Origin: an uncultured Pelagibacteraceae bacterium
Lineage (GTDB): Bacteria > Pseudomonadota > Alphaproteobacteria > Pelagibacterales > Pelagibacteraceae
Direction: 5' to 3'
Length of the DNA: 64,000 nucleotides
Assembly: GCA_902610655.1 (NCBI GenBank)
Contig: CACLWL010000004.1
Span: forward strand, 1 to 64,000
Position numbers and translations under genes: made by a program. The notes below the pieces were generated by a model. That model worked only from the letters and a program-made list of their open reading frames with translations, was not told where the DNA came from and searched no databases. Shown here piece after piece: positions 54,145 through 63,494 of the stretch. Positions within the stretch are counted from its first letter, which is position 1, and each line of letters opens with the position of its first letter.

Positions 54145-54900
54145 TTAAATAAACGTTTTTTTTATTATATCAATAAATTTTTTACTATTTTGGGATGATC
54201 CACCTACCAAAAATCCATCTAGATTTATCACTTTTCTTAGTAGAGATATATTCTGTGGGCTTACTGAACCTCCATATAAGACTTTAGGATTTTTAAATTT
54301 CATTTTATTTCTTAAAAATATTTTTATAAAAGAAATAACATGATTTAAATCTTCAGATTTTGGAACAAGGCCCGTGCCAATTGACCATACTGGTTCGTAA
54401 GCTATTAAAATATTTTCTTTTTTTTTAATCTTATGAAGCCCTTTATTAAGTTGATTAAGTAAAATTTTTTTTGTCATTTTTTTTCTCTTTTGTAAAATTG
54501 TTTCGCCGATGCAAAAAATTACCTTTAAATTATTTTTTAAAGCTGATGATATTTTTTTATTTATAATTTTATCATTTTCGCCTTTAGCTCTTTTTTCTGA
54601 ATGTCCAAGAATAACATAATCACACTTCAAAGACTTTATCATTGAGGCATTAATAGACCCAGTTGGTGGTCCAAATGTAGATAAGAAACTACAATTTTGT
54701 GCGCCTGTTTTAATATTTGAATTCTTAAACTTTTGAACAAATGCGTGAAGAAGAGTAAAAGGCGGACAGTAAATAATTTTTAAATTCTTTGCCTTTTTAT
54801 TTTTTTTTCTAAAATTTATAACTTTATTCAAGGAATTTAGGGATCTTAAATGACCGTACATTTTCCAATTTGCAACAAAATATCTTAATTTATTTGTCAT
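54145..54900 (-). CDS. tpiA: Triosephosphate isomerase
   Basis: The 251-residue enzyme interconverts DHAP and glyceraldehyde-3-phosphate. Active-site segments are FVANWKMYG (Asn, Lys), CDYVILGHSEKRA (His) and IAYEPVWSIGTG (Glu), with phosphate-binding VLYGGSVSPQN and DGFLVGGSSQ. It heads the minus-strand run through coq10 and diverges from the ppiD-like gene across 58 bp. Confidence 0.96.
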   Translation of the reverse strand: MTNKLRYFVANWKMYGHLRSLNSLNKVINFRKKNKKAKNLKIIYCPPFTLLHAFVQKFKNSNIKTGAQNCSFLSTFGPPTGSINASMIKSLKCDYVILGHSEKRAKGENDKIINKKISSALKNNLKVIFCIGETILQKRKKMTKKILLNQLNKGLHKIKKKENILIAYEPVWSIGTGLVPKSEDLNHVISFIKIFLRNKMKFKNPKVLYGGSVSPQNISLLRKVINLDGFLVGGSSQNSKKFIDIIKKTFI

Positions 54901-54958
54901 ATTTAGTTATTTAATCTATAGGTTTGTCATTTATAGATCAATAATTTAAAAAAAGACC

Positions 54959-56386
54959 ATGTTAAATAGTATTAGAAATTTTTCAAAAACAGTTACAGCT
55001 AAAATTTTCTTATTTATTGTTGCTGTACCTTTAGTTTTTTGGGGTATGGGTGATGTATTTACTAGTGGTAATACAAATTCATTGGCAAAAATAAATAATG
55101 AAAATATTTCAACAGAGGACTTTATTGATCATATTAATAAATTAAATATTAATCAAAATTTAATCAAAGATAAAATTGATGAAAATATTCTCGAGGAGGT
55201 ACTTGGTAGAATAATATCCAACAAATTAATAGAACTTGAAATTAAAGAGGTAAACTTAGTGATATCAGACAAAATGCTTGCTGAAAAAATTAAAACAGAT
55301 ATAAATTTTATAGATGATAACCAAAAATTTTCTAGAACAAAATACGAAAAGTTTTTAATTTCAAACAATTTAAATGCGAATGAATATGAAAAAAATTTTA
55401 AAGAAAACGAATTTCAAGAAGAATTGTTCAATTATTTAGGTGGAGGAATTAAGTCGCCAAATTTTCTGATTGATAAGATTTATATTGAAGATACTAAAAA
55501 AATTAATGTTGAGTTTATTAATCTAGAGGAAATTTATTTAAAGAAAGAGCAACTGACAATTGAAGATATTCAAAATTATATAAATGAAAATAAAGAAAAA
55601 CTTAAAAGAGATTACATAGATTTTACATATAGCAAGATTACACCTCAGAATCTTATAGGACTAAACGATTACAATAATGAGTTTTTTGATAAAATAGATG
55701 AAATAGAGTCAAAATTATTAAACAACACTAATTTCAATGACATTGTTAATTTTTATAACTTGAAAAGTATTTCTAGAAATAAAATTACTTTAAATACTGA
55801 AAACACTGAATTAGACACAAAAATTTATAATGCAAGGAATGATGAAAACTTCGGAATAATTGATGAGGGTAATTATTTCGTTGTTTATAAAATTAAAAAT
55901 ATTACTACTAAAGTTCCAAGTTTAAATGATGTGGGTTTTGAAAATGAAATCAGAAATTTTCTTTTTAACAAAAATAAATTTGAATATAATAAGAAAATAT
56001 TAAAACTGATAAATGAAGGTAAATTTCAAGAAAGTGATTTTAAAAAAATTGCCACAGAAAATATTAAAATTGAAAAACTCTTGTTAGATTCTAGTAAAGA
56101 TATAAAAAAATTTAGTTTAGAGTCAATTGAACTTATTTATTCTCTACCTGAAAAAAGTTTTGCTTTAGTTGCAGATAGTGAAAAAAATATTTATTTATTA
56201 AGAATTATAGATCAAAGAATTAATAATATTTCTAAGGATAGCGAATTAAAAAATATTTACCTTCTAGAGTCAAACAATGAAATCAAAAAAAAAATATTTC
56301 AATCATATGATTCTCACTTAAATTCAAAATATGATATTAAAATTAATGAAAAAACTTTAGAAAGAGTAAAAAATTATTTTAGATAA
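54959..56386 (+). CDS. PpiD/SurA-N-like membrane-anchored periplasmic chaperone
   Basis: The 475-residue protein has a short N-terminus (MLNSIRNFSKTVTAKIF), one membrane helix (about 17-32) followed by FWGMGDVF, then a SurA_N-like helical domain (about 35-150). These are the marks of alphaproteobacterial PpiD. The central region should hold a parvulin domain, but the GGxLG and final G-x-H motifs are not visible, so isomerase activity is doubtful. It probably assists folding of exported proteins at the inner membrane. It starts the operon leading into trpE (TAATG overlap). Confidence 0.75.
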   Translation: MLNSIRNFSKTVTAKIFLFIVAVPLVFWGMGDVFTSGNTNSLAKINNENISTEDFIDHINKLNINQNLIKDKIDENILEEVLGRIISNKLIELEIKEVNLVISDKMLAEKIKTDINFIDDNQKFSRTKYEKFLISNNLNANEYEKNFKENEFQEELFNYLGGGIKSPNFLIDKIYIEDTKKINVEFINLEEIYLKKEQLTIEDIQNYINENKEKLKRDYIDFTYSKITPQNLIGLNDYNNEFFDKIDEIESKLLNNTNFNDIVNFYNLKSISRNKITLNTENTELDTKIYNARNDENFGIIDEGNYFVVYKIKNITTKVPSLNDVGFENEIRNFLFNKNKFEYNKKILKLINEGKFQESDFKKIATENIKIEKLLLDSSKDIKKFSLESIELIYSLPEKSFALVADSEKNIYLLRIIDQRINNISKDSELKNIYLLESNNEIKKKIFQSYDSHLNSKYDIKINEKTLERVKNYFR

Positions 56387-57843
56387 TGTTAAATAGAAGC
56401 TTTAAACAATTTAAGTTTCAACATAAAAAAAAAATTAATCAAATATTATATGTTGAAAAGAGAATAAAGGACGACAAAGAAATATTGAATTTAATTAATA
56501 ATTTTTTATTAGAAAAAAATAGTTTCATTTTCGAATCTGTTGAAAAAGGAACCATAAAAGGCCGGTATACAATCTTTGGAAAAAAGCCGGATAAAATTTG
56601 GGAATTTAATGATAGTAAATCATTTAAAATTGAAAATGAAAAAAAAATTTCAATTAAAGGAAATCCTAAAGATATAATCGAAAATATTTTAGAAAATTTT
56701 AAATTCAAAACACCTAGTGGCCTCCCCGCTATATGTTCACTGATCTCAGGATACTTTTCTTATGATATAATTAGATACTTAGAAAAAATACCAAATAAGT
56801 GTAATAATGATTTGATGATGCCGGATGTAAGACTGTTAAGGCCGACAGTTTTAATTATTCATGACAATTTAAAAAAGAAAATTTTTTATATAATTAACGT
56901 TTTTAAAGACGAAAGAATTAAAGATTATAATAAAAAATATAATGATATTAAAAATCAAATTAAGTCAATGATTTATCAATCAAAAATTAAATCAACTATT
57001 TTAAAAGAACAAAATATTAGAAAGAAAGTTAGTGTAAAATCCAATACAACAAAATTACAATTTATGAACATGGTTAAAAAAGCTAAAAAATATATTAAAA
57101 TAGGTGATATATTTCAGGTGGTTTTAAGTCAAAGATTTGAAGCTAGGCTTTCAAAAAAACCTTTAGAAATTTATAAGAAATTAAGAATTACTAACCCATC
57201 ACCATTTATGTTTTTTTTTAATTTTAAAGATTTTCAAATTATAGGAGCTAGTCCTGAAATTTTAGTTAGATTGCGAGATAATACAGTTACTGTAAGACCT
57301 ATAGCAGGTACACGTCCTAGAGGTAAAAATAAAAAACAAGATAATTTTTATGCAAAGGATCTTTTAAAGGATAAGAAAGAGTTAGCAGAGCATTTAATGC
57401 TACTTGATTTAGGAAGAAATGATGTTGGAAAAGTTTCTAAAATCAATTCTATAAAGGTAACCGAAAAATTTTCAGTAGAAAAATATTCTCATGTTATGCA
57501 TATTGTATCTAACGTCGAGGGTAAACATAATAAGAGTTTTTCTAAATTAAATTCACTTCTTGCAGGATTCCCAGCTGGTACTGTCTCGGGGGCTCCTAAA
57601 ATTAGAGCTATGGAGATAATTGATAAATTAGAAAAATCAAAAAGAAAAGTTTACGCAGGTGGTATTGGTTATTTTTCTGCCAATGGAGATTTTGATACTT
57701 GTATAGCTCTTAGAACTGCTATTTCAAAAAAAAATAAATTTTATGTTCAAGCAGGTGCTGGAATTGTAGCTGATAGCAAGCCACATAAAGAATATGAGGA
57801 AACAATAAATAAAGCTAAAGCTTTAATAAATGCTTTAATATAA
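56386..57843 (+). CDS. trpE: Anthranilate synthase component I
   Basis: The 485-residue enzyme forms anthranilate from chorismate with ammonia from TrpG. The N-terminal region has IFESVEKGTIKGRYTIFG, the tryptophan-binding area. The chorismate-binding domain has SPEILVRL, VRPIAGTRPRG, LLDLGRNDVGKVS, LLAGFPAGTVSGAPKIRAME and YAGGIGYFSANGDFDT. Start and stop are coupled to the ppiD-like gene and trpG by single-base overlaps. No leader-peptide attenuator is seen, as expected from the coupling. Confidence 0.96.
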   Translation: MLNRSFKQFKFQHKKKINQILYVEKRIKDDKEILNLINNFLLEKNSFIFESVEKGTIKGRYTIFGKKPDKIWEFNDSKSFKIENEKKISIKGNPKDIIENILENFKFKTPSGLPAICSLISGYFSYDIIRYLEKIPNKCNNDLMMPDVRLLRPTVLIIHDNLKKKIFYIINVFKDERIKDYNKKYNDIKNQIKSMIYQSKIKSTILKEQNIRKKVSVKSNTTKLQFMNMVKKAKKYIKIGDIFQVVLSQRFEARLSKKPLEIYKKLRITNPSPFMFFFNFKDFQIIGASPEILVRLRDNTVTVRPIAGTRPRGKNKKQDNFYAKDLLKDKKELAEHLMLLDLGRNDVGKVSKINSIKVTEKFSVEKYSHVMHIVSNVEGKHNKSFSKLNSLLAGFPAGTVSGAPKIRAMEIIDKLEKSKRKVYAGGIGYFSANGDFDTCIALRTAISKKNKFYVQAGAGIVADSKPHKEYEETINKAKALINALI

Positions 57844-58415
57844 TGAAAATAATTTTAATAGATAACTATGATAGTTTTACCTTTAATCTCTTTCATTATT
57901 TGTCTTCATTAAAAATAAAAGTTGATGTTATCAGAAATGACAAAATTACAGCAAAACAAATATTAAATAAAAAATATAATGCAGTTGTTATTTCACCGGG
58001 ACCAGGTAATCCAAACCAAGCTGGTAATTGTCTTAAAATTGTTAAATCACTCTATAAAAAAATTCCTATTTTTGGGGTATGCTTGGGGCATCAAATAATA
58101 GGGCAAGTTTTTGGATCTAGAATAATACAAGCAAAAAAATTAATGCATGGAAAAACAAGTCAAATAATATCAAATAAAATAGGAATTTTGAAAAACCTGC
58201 CCAAAAAATTTGAAGCTACAAGATATCATAGTTTAATTGTTGATAAAAAAACTTTATCCAAAGATCTTAAAATAACGGCCGAAACAAAAGACGGTCTTAT
58301 AATGGGTATTATGCATAAAAAATACAACGTTCATGGTGTGCAATTTCATCCAGAAAGTATTAAAACCAAAATAGGAATTAGAATTTTAAAAAATTTTATA
58401 TATTTAAAAAAATAA
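57843..58415 (+). CDS. trpG: Anthranilate synthase component II (glutamine amidotransferase)
   Basis: The 190-residue class I glutaminase has IDNYDSFTFNLFHYL, ISPGPGNPNQAG (oxyanion region), FGVCLGHQIIGQVFG with nucleophile Cys, and the His-Glu pair in VHGVQFHPESI. It feeds ammonia to TrpE and may also serve aminodeoxychorismate synthase. It directly abuts trpD. Confidence 0.95.
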   Translation: MKIILIDNYDSFTFNLFHYLSSLKIKVDVIRNDKITAKQILNKKYNAVVISPGPGNPNQAGNCLKIVKSLYKKIPIFGVCLGHQIIGQVFGSRIIQAKKLMHGKTSQIISNKIGILKNLPKKFEATRYHSLIVDKKTLSKDLKITAETKDGLIMGIMHKKYNVHGVQFHPESIKTKIGIRILKNFIYLKK

Positions 58416-59408
58416 ATGAAAAATTACATTGAAAAAATAAAGAATAATCAAAATTTGTCTTTTGAAGAAAGTAAAGCTGCGTTCGAGATATTAATGGATG
58501 GAAAAGCCGAAGAACAAGAAATTTATGATTTTTTGACATTACTATCCGCAAAAGGTGAAGTTTCGGATGAAATTGCAGGTGGAGTATATGTCATTAGGGG
58601 AAAATCTAAAAGAGTTAATGTAGAAAATTGTATTGATACTTGTGGTACAGGTGGAGATGGAATGAATACACTTAATATTTCTACTGCCTCAGCACTTTTA
58701 CTTTCAAGTTTAAATGTAAAAGTAGCAAAACACGGAAATAAAGCAGTTTCATCTAAATGTGGATCTGGAGACGTTTTAGAAGAATTAAAAATTAATATAA
58801 ATTTTGAACCTAACGATGTTGAGAAACAAATAAATATAAATAATTTTGGATTTATGTTTGCGCCCAACTATCATAGTGCTATGAAATTTGTAGGTCCAAC
58901 TAGAAGAAAAATTGGAAAAAGAACTATTTTTAATATGATTGGGCCCTTAAGTAGTCCTGCCTTAGTAGATTGTCAAGTAGTCGGTGTTTTTGATAAAAAA
59001 TTATTAAAAATATTTGCAAATGCATTATTAAATTTAAATTTAAAGTTTGCCTGGATCGTAAACAGTGAAGATGGTATGGATGAAATTTCTCCATATGCGA
59101 AAACAAATATTGTTCAGTTAAAAGATGGAAAAATTTCTGAAATAATTATAGATCCAAAAGAATTAAATGTAGATGCTGAAGACTTTAAAAATTTAGTTGG
59201 TCAAGATGCAAAATTTAATTCAGCTAAAATAATAGAAATATTCAAAGGTATTGATAATGATTTTTCCAAAGCAGTGTGCTTAAATGCTGCTGCTGGATTG
59301 ATAGTTTCAGGAAAACACGAAAACTTTAAGTCAGCATATGATACAACTAGAAATTTTATAAAATCTGGTTCTGCTTATAATCATTTAATTAAATTACAAA
59401 ATGGCTGA
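58416..59408 (+). CDS. trpD: Anthranilate phosphoribosyltransferase
   Basis: The 330-residue enzyme transfers phosphoribose from PRPP to anthranilate. Signature segments are IDTCGTGGDGMNTLNISTAS (PRPP binding), AKHGNKAVSSKCGSGDVLE, HSAMKFVGPTRRKIGKRTIF and the acidic pair EDGMDEIS. Its stop overlaps the trpC start by 8 bp. Confidence 0.96.
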   Translation: MKNYIEKIKNNQNLSFEESKAAFEILMDGKAEEQEIYDFLTLLSAKGEVSDEIAGGVYVIRGKSKRVNVENCIDTCGTGGDGMNTLNISTASALLLSSLNVKVAKHGNKAVSSKCGSGDVLEELKININFEPNDVEKQININNFGFMFAPNYHSAMKFVGPTRRKIGKRTIFNMIGPLSSPALVDCQVVGVFDKKLLKIFANALLNLNLKFAWIVNSEDGMDEISPYAKTNIVQLKDGKISEIIIDPKELNVDAEDFKNLVGQDAKFNSAKIIEIFKGIDNDFSKAVCLNAAAGLIVSGKHENFKSAYDTTRNFIKSGSAYNHLIKLQNG

Positions 59409-60192
59409 TAACATACTAGAAAAAATAATTAAAAAAAAAGTTGTTTTTATTGAACAATTAAAAAAAACTGTTGATTTAAGCAATTTAAAAGATCTTATTA
59501 GTGCAAATAATTCATATTTAGATTTTAAAGAAAAAATTAGTACCAATATAAATGAGAATAAAATTTCAATAATTGCCGAAATTAAAAAAGCTAGTCCTTC
59601 GGCTGGTGTAATAATTAATGACTATAATCCAGTAGAAATAGCTAATATATATTATAAAAATAATTCTACATGCTTGTCTGTTTTAACTGAAGAAGATTTT
59701 TTTTTAGGTAAAATTGATCATATACGTCAGATAAAAGAAAAAATTAAACTACCTATTCTTTGCAAAGATTTTTTTATTGATAAATTTCAAATACCACTTG
59801 CTAAAAGCTGTGGTGCTGATGCTATTTTAATTATTTTAGCCGGTGTAAAAGAAAACCTAGCAGATGAATTATATAACGAAGCTTTAAAACATAAAATGTC
59901 AATCATTGTTGAAGTTCATACTGTAGAGGAAGCTAAAAAAGCATTAAAATTTAAAGAGGCATTGATAGGTATCAACAATAGAAATTTAAAAACACTTGAA
60001 ACAAATATTACTACAACTTACGATATTCATAATGTTTTAATAAATCATAAAGGGCCACTTATTTCTGAAAGTGGTATTAAAAACAAAGAGGAACTTTTGG
60101 ATTTAAAAAGAAAAACTTCAATTAAAACTTTTTTAATTGGTGAATCACTTCTAAAAAACTTAGATAACAATTCAATTTTCTCAGTTCTTTAG
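59401..60192 (+). CDS. trpC: Indole-3-glycerol-phosphate synthase
   Basis: The 263-residue TIM-barrel enzyme closes the indole ring. Motifs are IIAEIKKASPSAGVI (catalytic Lys), LSVLTEEDFFLGK, LPILCKDFFID, IGINNRNLKT and ISESGIKN. It is not fused to TrpF. It is the last trp gene here; trpF, trpB and trpA are outside the window. Relatives often have moaC-moeA next; here an 88-bp spacer leads to lexA. Confidence 0.96.
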   Translation: MADNILEKIIKKKVVFIEQLKKTVDLSNLKDLISANNSYLDFKEKISTNINENKISIIAEIKKASPSAGVIINDYNPVEIANIYYKNNSTCLSVLTEEDFFLGKIDHIRQIKEKIKLPILCKDFFIDKFQIPLAKSCGADAILIILAGVKENLADELYNEALKHKMSIIVEVHTVEEAKKALKFKEALIGINNRNLKTLETNITTTYDIHNVLINHKGPLISESGIKNKEELLDLKRKTSIKTFLIGESLLKNLDNNSIFSVL

Positions 60193-60241
60193 TCAAATAA
60201 ATCCCTATTTTTGTGACTTTTTAGCTGTTGTTTAATTATAA

Positions 60242-60256
60242 GAACTTTTGTAGAAC
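60242..60256. promoter_or_regulatory. LexA (SOS) box upstream of lexA
   Basis: GAAC at 60242-60245 and GAAC at 60253-60256 are separated by exactly 7 bp. This is the reverse complement of GTTC-N7-GTTC, the established alphaproteobacterial LexA operator. It ends 24 bp before the lexA ATG and should mediate autorepression. Confidence 0.85.
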
Positions 60257-60280
60257 ATTGCTTGTACGATATTTGTTCTT

Positions 60281-60958
60281 ATGCTCACAAAAAAACAAAA
60301 AAACTTATTACTTTTTATCAACAAGAAGTTGAGATCTTCTGGGATATCTCCATCCTATGAGGAAATGAAAGAATCTTTAAATTTAAAGTCTAAATCTGGA
60401 ATACATAGACTAATTAGTGCTCTAGAGGAAAGAGGGTTTATAAAAAGACTTGCTCATAAAGCAAGAGCTTTGGAAGTTGTAAAATTGCCAGAAACCGCAT
60501 CAGCAAATGATATTTATAACAGCTTTTCTCCTAGTGTAATAAAAGGAGGTTTGGATGAAACTGTGGGTGATAAAAATGGGTCAGAAATACCAGTTTTGGG
60601 TAAAATTGCAGCAGGTACACCAGTTGAGGCTATTCAGAACGAAGTTGCTAGAATTCCTTTACCTGAAAATATTGAAAAAAATGGTGAATATTTTGGATTA
60701 AAAGTTCAAGGTGATTCAATGGTTGAAGCGGGAATTAATGATGGAGATACTGTTGTAATCAAAAAAACAGATACAGCTGATAATGGGAAAATAGTAGTTG
60801 CTTTAATAGATGATCATGAGGCAATGCTCAAAAGAATAAGAAGAAAAGGTAAAACAGTGGCTCTCGAAAGTGCAAACAGAAACTACGAAACTAAAATATT
60901 TGGCCCAGATAGAGTAAAAGTTCAAGGTGTTCTTGTATCTTTATATAGAAGTTTCTAA
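60281..60958 (+). CDS. lexA: LexA repressor
   Basis: The 225-residue SOS repressor has an N-terminal winged helix (LTKKQKNLLLFINKKL, GISPSYEEMKESLNL, LISALEERGFIKRL). A linker contains the Ala-Gly cleavage site in GKIAAGTPVE. The C-terminal S24 peptidase domain has catalytic Ser in VQGDSMVEAGI and Lys in EAMLKRIRR. Upstream is an alphaproteobacterial LexA box at 60242-60256. No clear Shine-Dalgarno is seen before the ATG, so a short or leaderless message is possible. Length fits the alphaproteobacterial type. Confidence 0.96.
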   Translation: MLTKKQKNLLLFINKKLRSSGISPSYEEMKESLNLKSKSGIHRLISALEERGFIKRLAHKARALEVVKLPETASANDIYNSFSPSVIKGGLDETVGDKNGSEIPVLGKIAAGTPVEAIQNEVARIPLPENIEKNGEYFGLKVQGDSMVEAGINDGDTVVIKKTDTADNGKIVVALIDDHEAMLKRIRRKGKTVALESANRNYETKIFGPDRVKVQGVLVSLYRSF

Positions 60959-60980
60959 ATAAATAGTCTAAAAATTCAAG

Positions 60981-62378
60981 ATGTCAAAAGTAGCAACAAG
61001 ATTTGCTCCATCACCTACAGGTCCGTTACATATTGGTGGGGTTAGAACTGCATTATTTAATTGGTTATATTCCAAAAATCGAAAGGGTAAATTCTACTTA
61101 AGAGTGGAAGACACAGATAAAGAAAGGTCTAAAGATGAATACAAAAATCAAATAATAAAATCACTTAAATGGATTGGTATAGACTATGATGGTGATGAAT
61201 ATATCCAATCTCAAAAAGTAAACGATCATATAAGAGTTGCGAATGAACTTCTTAAAAATGGTAATGCATATAAATGTTATTGTACAAGTGAAGAAATAGA
61301 AGAACAAAAAAAAAGAGCAAGACAAAAAAAGACTCCTTACATTTATGATAAAAAATGGAGAGATAAAAAAGAGTCTGATGCTCCAAAAGATATTAAGCCT
61401 GTCATAAGGTTTAAAAGTAAAATAAACGGAACATCTGTTTTAAAAGATTTAGTTCAAGGCGATGTTGAAATTGATAATAACACAATTGAGGATTTTATCA
61501 TCTTACGAAATGACGGAACCCCAACATATAACTTATCAGCATCAGTAGATGACCATCAAATGAACATGACACATATTATTCGAGGTGATGACCATAAAAT
61601 TAATACGTTCAAACAAATACAGATATATGAAGCTATGAAATGGGAGTTGCCATCATTTGCTCATATACCATTGATACATACGATTGAGGGAAAGAAATTA
61701 TCAAAGCGAGATCAGGCTTCTACACTGGATGATTACTCCAAGATTGGAATTATGCCTGATGCTCTTAGAAATTATCTTTTAAGACTAGGTTGGTCTTACA
61801 AAGATAAAGAAATATTTACATTAGACGAAAGTATAAAATTTTTTAATTTAGAGGGTATCGGAAAATCTCCTTCTAAACTTGATATGAGTAGAATTTTGTC
61901 GATGAATGAGCGCTATATTAAGAATATTAATGAGAGTGATTTGTTTACTCAATTAATTGAATATTGCAAATTATATAAAAGTGAAATTAAGCCTGATAAA
62001 AAAGAAAAGATAAAAAAATCACTTACTTTCTTAAAAAATAAAGCAAAAACTTTGGAAGATATATTTAATAATGGTCAATATATTATTAGAGATGAGGTCA
62101 ATTTTAATAAGGATGACATGAAATTAATTGACGATAAAGCAAGAAAAGTAATTTCTGATTTTCAGGCCCAATTTGAAAAAATAGATCTGCCTTCTCGAGA
62201 GATTTTAGAACCAATAGTAAATGAACTTATAAAATCTCATGACACAAATTTTAAAGGCGTAGGACAACCCTTAAGGATTGCTCTAACTGGTTCCAAGTTT
62301 GGACCTGGTATTTATGATATAATTTTGTCTTTAGGTAAAGAAGAAGTTCGAAAACGATTAAGTGCTAAGATAGCTTGA
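60981..62378 (+). CDS. gltX: Glutamyl-tRNA synthetase
   Basis: The 465-residue class I synthetase charges tRNA-Glu (and possibly tRNA-Gln in organisms using transamidation). The HIGH motif is APSPTGPLHIGGVRTALFNW, and the KMSKS loop is EGKKLSKRDQAST. It follows lexA by 22 bp; the comEC gene found here in some relatives is absent. Its last 21 bp overlap the end of the convergent lpxB. Confidence 0.95.
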   Translation: MSKVATRFAPSPTGPLHIGGVRTALFNWLYSKNRKGKFYLRVEDTDKERSKDEYKNQIIKSLKWIGIDYDGDEYIQSQKVNDHIRVANELLKNGNAYKCYCTSEEIEEQKKRARQKKTPYIYDKKWRDKKESDAPKDIKPVIRFKSKINGTSVLKDLVQGDVEIDNNTIEDFIILRNDGTPTYNLSASVDDHQMNMTHIIRGDDHKINTFKQIQIYEAMKWELPSFAHIPLIHTIEGKKLSKRDQASTLDDYSKIGIMPDALRNYLLRLGWSYKDKEIFTLDESIKFFNLEGIGKSPSKLDMSRILSMNERYIKNINESDLFTQLIEYCKLYKSEIKPDKKEKIKKSLTFLKNKAKTLEDIFNNGQYIIRDEVNFNKDDMKLIDDKARKVISDFQAQFEKIDLPSREILEPIVNELIKSHDTNFKGVGQPLRIALTGSKFGPGIYDIILSLGKEEVRKRLSAKIA

Positions 62379-63494
62379 AACTACTGCAGATGCTTCTGAG
62401 GATGAGGATGTTTTAGATTTAATTTCATTTAACGTATTATTTATATCAAGGATTTGTTTTTTCATAAGCTCAGGATTTTTTAAGAAATATACTACCGACC
62501 TATAAATTTCTTTTGAATTACATTCTTTTTGAATTAATTCAGGAATTATTTCTTTTTGGTTAATAATATTAATTATATTAGCAAATTTAGTCTTAACTAA
62601 AAACTTTACGATAAAAAAATTAATGAAATTCATTTTATAAATTATGATAGATGGTACTTTTGCATTACATATTTCAAGAGAAACAGTTCCAGATTTCGTC
62701 ACAGCAAATACAGAGTTTGATAATATTTGTGATTTTATATTTTCATCAGATATAACTTCAACATTATTAAGGTTTTTTTTTTTAATCTCATCTTTTATTA
62801 AATCCTTATGTTGATCAGTCGCATGGAAAACAAAGTCATATTCATTGTATTTTTCATTCATTAATTTAATGAAATTTAATAAAATTGGTAAAAGAATATT
62901 TATTTCAGATATTCTGCTTCCAGCAAATAAAGATATAATTTTTTTATTGTCATCAATTATATTTGATAAATTTGTTTTAATATTTTCCTTACTTTCAAGT
63001 AATGGATGGCCAACGAAAGTGTTATTAATATTTTCCTTATCAAAGTATTTTTTTTCAAAATTAAATAATAATAAAACATGGTCTAAAAACTTTTTAAAGG
63101 TTTTAACTCTCCCTTCTCTCCATACCCATACTTGTGGCGCAACATAATGTATTGTTTTAATATTAGGATTTATACTTTTTACTTTTTTAGCAACTCTTAA
63201 AGTAAAATCTGGACTATCTACGCTAAATAATATGTCTGGATTAAATTCAATTATTTTTTTTACAGTTTCGTTTATTTTGTTTCTGATTTTAAATAAATTT
63301 AAGACGACACTAGTAAAACCAATATAAGTTATTTCTTTAAGATTATATATTGATTTGATACCAAGTTTATTTAAATGAGAACCTCCAACACTTAAATATT
63401 CTATGTCTAAGTGGTTTTGTTGAAGTTTAGTAACTACAGTTGACGCTAATTTATCGCCTGAAGGTTCACCGGTTAATATAAAAATTTTTTTCAT
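62358..63494 (-). CDS. lpxB: Lipid-A-disaccharide synthase
   Basis: The 378-residue glycosyltransferase joins UDP-diacylglucosamine and lipid X. Motifs are ILTGEPSGDKLASTV at the N-terminus, VDSPDFTLRVAKKVK, YVAPQVWVWREGRVKTFKK, FVGHPLLE and SLFAGSRISEI, and VTKSGTVSLEIC. It is coupled to lpxI by a 4-bp overlap and runs 21 bp into the convergent gltX end. Confidence 0.95.
   Translation of the reverse strand: MKKIFILTGEPSGDKLASTVVTKLQQNHLDIEYLSVGGSHLNKLGIKSIYNLKEITYIGFTSVVLNLFKIRNKINETVKKIIEFNPDILFSVDSPDFTLRVAKKVKSINPNIKTIHYVAPQVWVWREGRVKTFKKFLDHVLLLFNFEKKYFDKENINNTFVGHPLLESKENIKTNLSNIIDDNKKIISLFAGSRISEINILLPILLNFIKLMNEKYNEYDFVFHATDQHKDLIKDEIKKKNLNNVEVISDENIKSQILSNSVFAVTKSGTVSLEICNAKVPSIIIYKMNFINFFIVKFLVKTKFANIINIINQKEIIPELIQKECNSKEIYRSVVYFLKNPELMKKQILDINNTLNEIKSKTSSSSEASAVVSSYLST

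Noticed and set aside
58523-58867. 114-codon minus-strand frame inside trpD
   Set aside because: Opposite the conserved PRPP-binding region of trpD; a shadow frame.
60193-60241. Terminator after trpC
   Set aside because: No stem of useful length precedes the T-rich stretch.
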